From: Lucifuga dentata
Lineage: Eukaryota > Chordata > Actinopteri > Ophidiiformes > Bythitidae
Assembly (NCBI GenBank): GCA_014773175.1
Contig: VXCM01003196.1
Location: forward strand, 124,001 to 188,000
Direction of reading: 5' to 3'
Length of the DNA stretch: 64,000 bases
The translations under genes and the position numbers were made by a program. Below, in pieces: positions 59,931 to 64,000 of this stretch (its first letter is position 1; each line of letters opens with the position of its first letter). The notes beneath the pieces are model-generated. The model was not told where the DNA came from. It saw nothing but the letters and a program-made list of their open reading frames with translations, and searched no databases.

Positions 59931-61515
59931 TCTCATTTAAAAAGGAAGATATCATTCCTGACAATTGAGTCTGTTGGGAACGTCTTCTATGTATCAAGTG
60001 ATTGCTCACCACTGTTTTACTCTGACTGAACTAAACCAGTGATTTCACAGTAGAAGGAGCAAGCAAAATGCTCCAACATGGGGTGAATCTCTCATTATGG
60101 TGTGAACCACAGGCTGACCTTTGGTGCATTGCGTGTGTGTGTGTGTGTGCGTGCATGCCCATAGAACTGCATCTATATCCCGTGTCTTCCCTGCAGCATG
60201 TCGACAGTCTAATGATCTGCCATCACTTCTAAAGCTGGATCCAGCTCATTTTCCAGACGAGGCACAGTGACACAGTCATAAAATGTGCCCTTCCCTCCAG
60301 TTCCACAACACACACACATGTATGAGAACACACACACTTAATAAATTGGACCACCTCCACAGACACAAAGGCCCAATGTGATAAGCATTGATCCTAGTGT
60401 TCACCTCATATCACTAATAGATGTAATATAGTCCCATGCCGATGTTTCCAAATGATCTCGGTGGTTGTGACACTAAAGGGCCAGTCTGCTACGAAAACCA
60501 CAGAGATCTATCCGTACTGCTCTCAGCTATTGGCTGACACCGACATCATCCGTCATACGCTGCACCAACGCCTCTATAATACCCTTCATACTGTCTGGAA
60601 TTATTCTAGTTCTTAAAATAGCGTCAGGGAGTTGGAAGAAGGTGCAGTGCGCTAAGAGAAAGGAAAAGGAAGGGAAAGACAGGAGCGAGGGAGAATATGA
60701 GAGGGAGGAAAAATGACTGCGGTGTTGTGGGTAAGGAGGGCTCCTATTAGGGCAGGGGAGGAAGAAATATTGGCCAGTGTAGCCCCTTGCCATTTGTCCT
60801 CGTCAGGATCTTAAATAGAATCAGGATCAATTATTCATAGGGTCCACAACTGGCAATAAATGTTAGCTGAGACACTGCAGCCTGGGTGAGAGAGAGACAG
60901 AAAAGTGAGGTTAGATGTAGCTATAGAGGACCAAGTTTTAGATTCTTGACAAAAACAGGGAAATAACCAATTATATTTCAGACCTAGGAGCGACATTTAA
61001 AAGCCCTTTTACTAGTCTGATGTGGCACAGTAACCGCATGATAATCTGAGAAAATACAAAACGGCCATGAACCCAGCTGACCCAAAGCAATATGAGATCA
61101 GTCTGGCATGAAATAATATTGCTCGCAGCCAACAGTATCATACGCTGGCCAGAAAATGCATCATTTGGCTTACCATTATTGAATAGTGCATCATTAAAGG
61201 AATGCACAAATTTTATTTCCAACATGAACGAGGCACCAAAAATGAATCGACATCAAAATTGCCCACGTCTCTGCTGGATCATTGGTTTCTGTTGTAGTTC
61301 AGTATACATGTTGGGTATAAGCACAGATATATTATTGTACTATAGATGGGTCATAAACAATAACTTTGCTGGGTGGCCGAGTGGCATGTGTTGCTATGGA
61401 TACCATTCAATATGATCATAAATAAATATTGTGACCTTGGCTCCATGCAGCTAGCATGTCTGTAGCAGCCCCTTTCCTCTGCGATGGTAATGCTGCAGAA
61501 AGACATTTGTGTATT
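59931..61515. other. Gene-poor region
   Basis: No coding exon recognised. A purine-rich stretch near 60640-60770 gives spurious Ser/Pro-rich minus-strand frames. Short (TG)n near 60132. Confidence 0.45.
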
Positions 61516-61518
61516 TAG

Positions 61519-62003
61519 CAGAGGTTGGACCAAGTCATTATTTTTCAAGTCACAAGCAAGTCTCAAGTCTTGGCATTGAAATCCCAAGTAATTCAAGTCT
61601 CAAGTCAAGACAGACAAGTCACAAGTCAATATTGACAAGTCACACCTCATGTAACAAATCCTAAACTTTGAATTTGAATCATATTTCAGATTTCATACCA
61701 GGATAAACATTTGTGTGGTTGATTCATGCAAATTGTGGATGCTTTTATAATATGTATGTATTACTTTCCAGATGTACTAATTTGATGAAAATTTACATAA
61801 ATATAGCTACAAAAATTATATATTTGTATCAGGTTTAATATTTGCTTTGGGAAGGCACCAAGTCTTTATAATTTGAAAGGGCTCAAGACCAAATAAAGTG
61901 AAAAGTTAGTGGTGTCAAATTTGACTTGCAAATCTTTTTCATTATGTTTCATGTCAGCGACAAGTCAGAGTGGTGTTGACTTGTGACTGAAGTCAACATA
62001 ACA
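61519..62003. repeat. CAAGTC-rich dispersed repeat
   Basis: Begins GGTTGGACCAAGTCATTATT, with many CAAGTC/CAAGTCTCAAGTC iterations at 61550-61640. It ends with the complementary motif TTGACTTGTGACTGAAGTC near 61976-61994, suggesting inverted ends. This is the form of a widespread fish non-autonomous transposon. No coding part. Confidence 0.55.
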
Positions 62004-62499
62004 AGAGTGTCGCTATGAATAAAAATAACTTCTATGCATTTGGGATCTATTGAGATAAACTGCTAGTACTATATTAAATGAAAGAAATTGAGACTTGCTG
62101 ATAGTTGTGTTCCCTGTGACAGAAAAAGTAAACAGTGGGGTGAAATCAGCAAAGCGATGACCTTATTTATTTATTTATTTATTTTGTCACAGTGTATGAA
62201 CAGCGTTAGCCTAGCTGCTATGCTATACTATGCTGCTATACTCACATGAGTTGAGTTCTTCCCCTCAAACATGGGTTTGTGGATTTGGACTTAAGATCTG
62301 CATTTAAGTGCAGTGTCGTATCCAGCACTGAGGGAAAAATCATAACCCACCAAAGGTCTGCTCTTAAGTCATCTTCAGTCATTTTATTTGGTGATACTGT
62401 TTGTGTTTTATCCACTAAGACTAGCAGGTTAAATTGAGCATTTGTTTACAACCTAAAATATCACAGGACTTACATGTTTACTTTTATTTATTTAAATGT

Positions 62500-63235
62500 T
62501 TATTTAGATAGGAACTGATGCAGAGACATACGTCATTCATACAATAAACTAAAGCTGCACATCATAGCATTTTTAGCAAGGCTAGTTTGCAAAGCTTGTC
62601 CCTAGTTGGGCCATTATAACATTACAACCATTAAATGCATACTCATGCAACTGAGCAGGACAAACAACAAAACAAACACACAACCCGCAACGTAGTATAC
62701 AATACAAATACCCACGCACTGTCCATCATGAAAACCTGCTAGAATACAATCACAGTCTCACATAATTTGTAAAAAAAAAAAAAAAANAAAAACAAAAAAA
62801 AAAATAGAATAGAGAAGTCTTAGAGCTATACGTTGATGACAGCTGTTAACTCGAGTATTTTTCAAATGCTGCTTCAACTTAGATTTATAATGATCCCAAT
62901 TATCATCACGTTTGAGCTCCACAGGTAAAGAACTTCAGATTTTATTCCCCTGAACAGAAAAGGCCATCTCTCCAAAGGAAGTTTTGCAAAACAGGACTCT
63001 TATAATTTCCTGCATCTGCACCCAGCAGACCCAGAAACCCAAAGAGGCTTCACCATGTCACTAAGAACCTGTGGAGCCTTATTATGTAAACATTTAAAAA
63101 TTAATCTTGAATTAGAAAATCTGATAAAATTATCAAAACTTAACATGTTTAATTTCTTCAGGATATGGTAGTGGTGATATAAGCAGCTTTCTGTCTAGAA
63201 TTTTTATGGCACGATTATATATCATCTTTAATTTA
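62500..63235 (-). mobile_element. Decayed 3' part of a LINE (reverse transcriptase C-terminal region)
   Basis: Across minus-strand frames, IYNRAIKILDRKLLISPLPY (about 63150-63210), then KAPQVLSDMVKPL-like and SLPVELKRDDNW-like pieces, resemble the region after the RT domain in fish LINEs. The end at about 62500-62600 reads GCCCAACTAGGGACAAGC and then AATAAATAAA-type sequence. There are many stops. An A-run with N at 62787 lies within it. Confidence 0.55.
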
Positions 63236-64000
63236 CTTTTACTGAATGGAAACACTCTACTTTACGTATTTTTTACACTTATTAATTTTATTTGTCTTAA
63301 ATTTTGCAGAATTGCACACTTATGCAATTACCTGTATTGTTCATATAGTCTTGGTTATAGTTATCGCAAAATTGAACATATAATATTTTTTGGGTTATAT
63401 CACTCACCTTTAATTCTTAGTTAATTATGATCAAATTTAACTATTTCTAATTTTGTTAAGCCCCAGTAGAGGTACCAGGACCCCATTTTGAGAACCACTC
63501 CTGTATTTCTCTATACTCTTTTTATACATAAACCTAGGAAATACTTTTACATCACTTATCATTTCCCAGTGAGAAGAATGTATTTAATTTAATCACTGGA
63601 TGCTGATGCTGTGCATTCAAATCTGTTTGCATTATTTTTTTTCTACAGATAATGTTTTTAGTATTTACTCTGCCTCCTAAAATAATCCTTGACCAGCAGA
63701 GACAATCCAGGAGAAGAGGTCCTTTGAGATAGGCTACTCAGGAAAAATGAGGAACAAAATTAATCCTACTATACCCAGCATCATCCAAAAAATAAATAAA
63801 ATAAAATAAAATAAACATACAGATATACACACACTCACGTGCATGAAAAGGCATACCATCCAAGGTCAAAGAAAAGAGGCTGCTTCTGCAAGTATAAAGT
63901 TGTCTGATGCAAATAAGCCATGTAAGCTCAGAGACTTAGGTTTTATTACATATTTCATAGAGCAATGAGATTGTTTGAAGCTTGAGATGCAGCTTTAAAT
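63236..64000. other. Right edge of the window
   Basis: AT-rich sequence with a (AAAAT)n-like run at about 63787-63815. No exon or repeat terminus recognised. Confidence 0.45.

Noticed and set aside
1..64000. CRISPR arrays, tRNA or rRNA genes, prokaryotic mobile systems
   Set aside because: No regularly spaced direct repeats, no cloverleaf or internal promoter boxes that I could recognise, and no rRNA blocks; the window is vertebrate chromosomal DNA.

Overview
This window is vertebrate nuclear DNA, most probably from a teleost fish. It has spliced genes with GT-AG introns, dense (CA)n, (GA)n and (AAT)n microsatellites, a fish-type Rex3 retrotransposon, a Tc1-like transposon and many short transposon relics. 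It has no prokaryotic features: no operons, no CRISPR array, no Shine-Dalgarno starts. The species cannot be named from the sequence.

Genes. Three protein genes can be supported, all on the minus strand. (1) copb2, COPI coatomer beta-prime: coding exons 1-10 lie between 8778 and 13, and the rest of the gene runs off the left edge. (2) A complete four-exon cellular retinol-binding protein gene (rbp2-type, 135 aa) at 14120-12180, with a TATA box and a poly(A) signal. The copb2-rbp2 neighbourhood and orientation match my recollection of the human COPB2-RBP2-RBP1 region. (3) An intronless class A GPCR of the LPA/P2Y-like group at 40902-40035, split by one extra base next to the TM3 'DR' motif. 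copb2 serves Golgi vesicle transport and rbp2 serves intracellular retinol handling; nothing shows that the three genes act together.

Layout. 1-8.9 kb: copb2, with introns full of transposon copies. 8.9-12.1 kb: spacer with a promoter-like patch and a hAT transposase fossil. 12.1-14.25 kb: rbp2. 14.25-29.7 kb: gene-poor, with MITEs, a hAT-like element and two perfect foldbacks. 29.7-31.3 kb: dead Tc1 element with good inverted repeats. 31.3-40 kb: gene-poor. 40.0-40.9 kb: GPCR. 41.7-47.7 kb: repeats. 47.7-49.25 kb: a Rex3 insertion with a 5' inversion and a 12-bp target duplication. 49.3-64 kb: gene-poor, with three more MITE copies and LINE relics.

The most informative signals are in the repeats. 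A MITE family with AGGACCATACC termini has ten copies here. A copy nested in another copy, and a paralogous site without the insertion, both support TTAA target duplication. The Rex3 insertion has the structure expected from twin priming, with exactly abutting segments. The retinol-binding protein has His where CRBP-I and CRBP-II have the retinol-contacting Gln. I found no previously undescribed multi-gene system. Several apparent oddities are assembly artefacts: 17 single-N joins, several flanked by an exact duplicate of the contig end.
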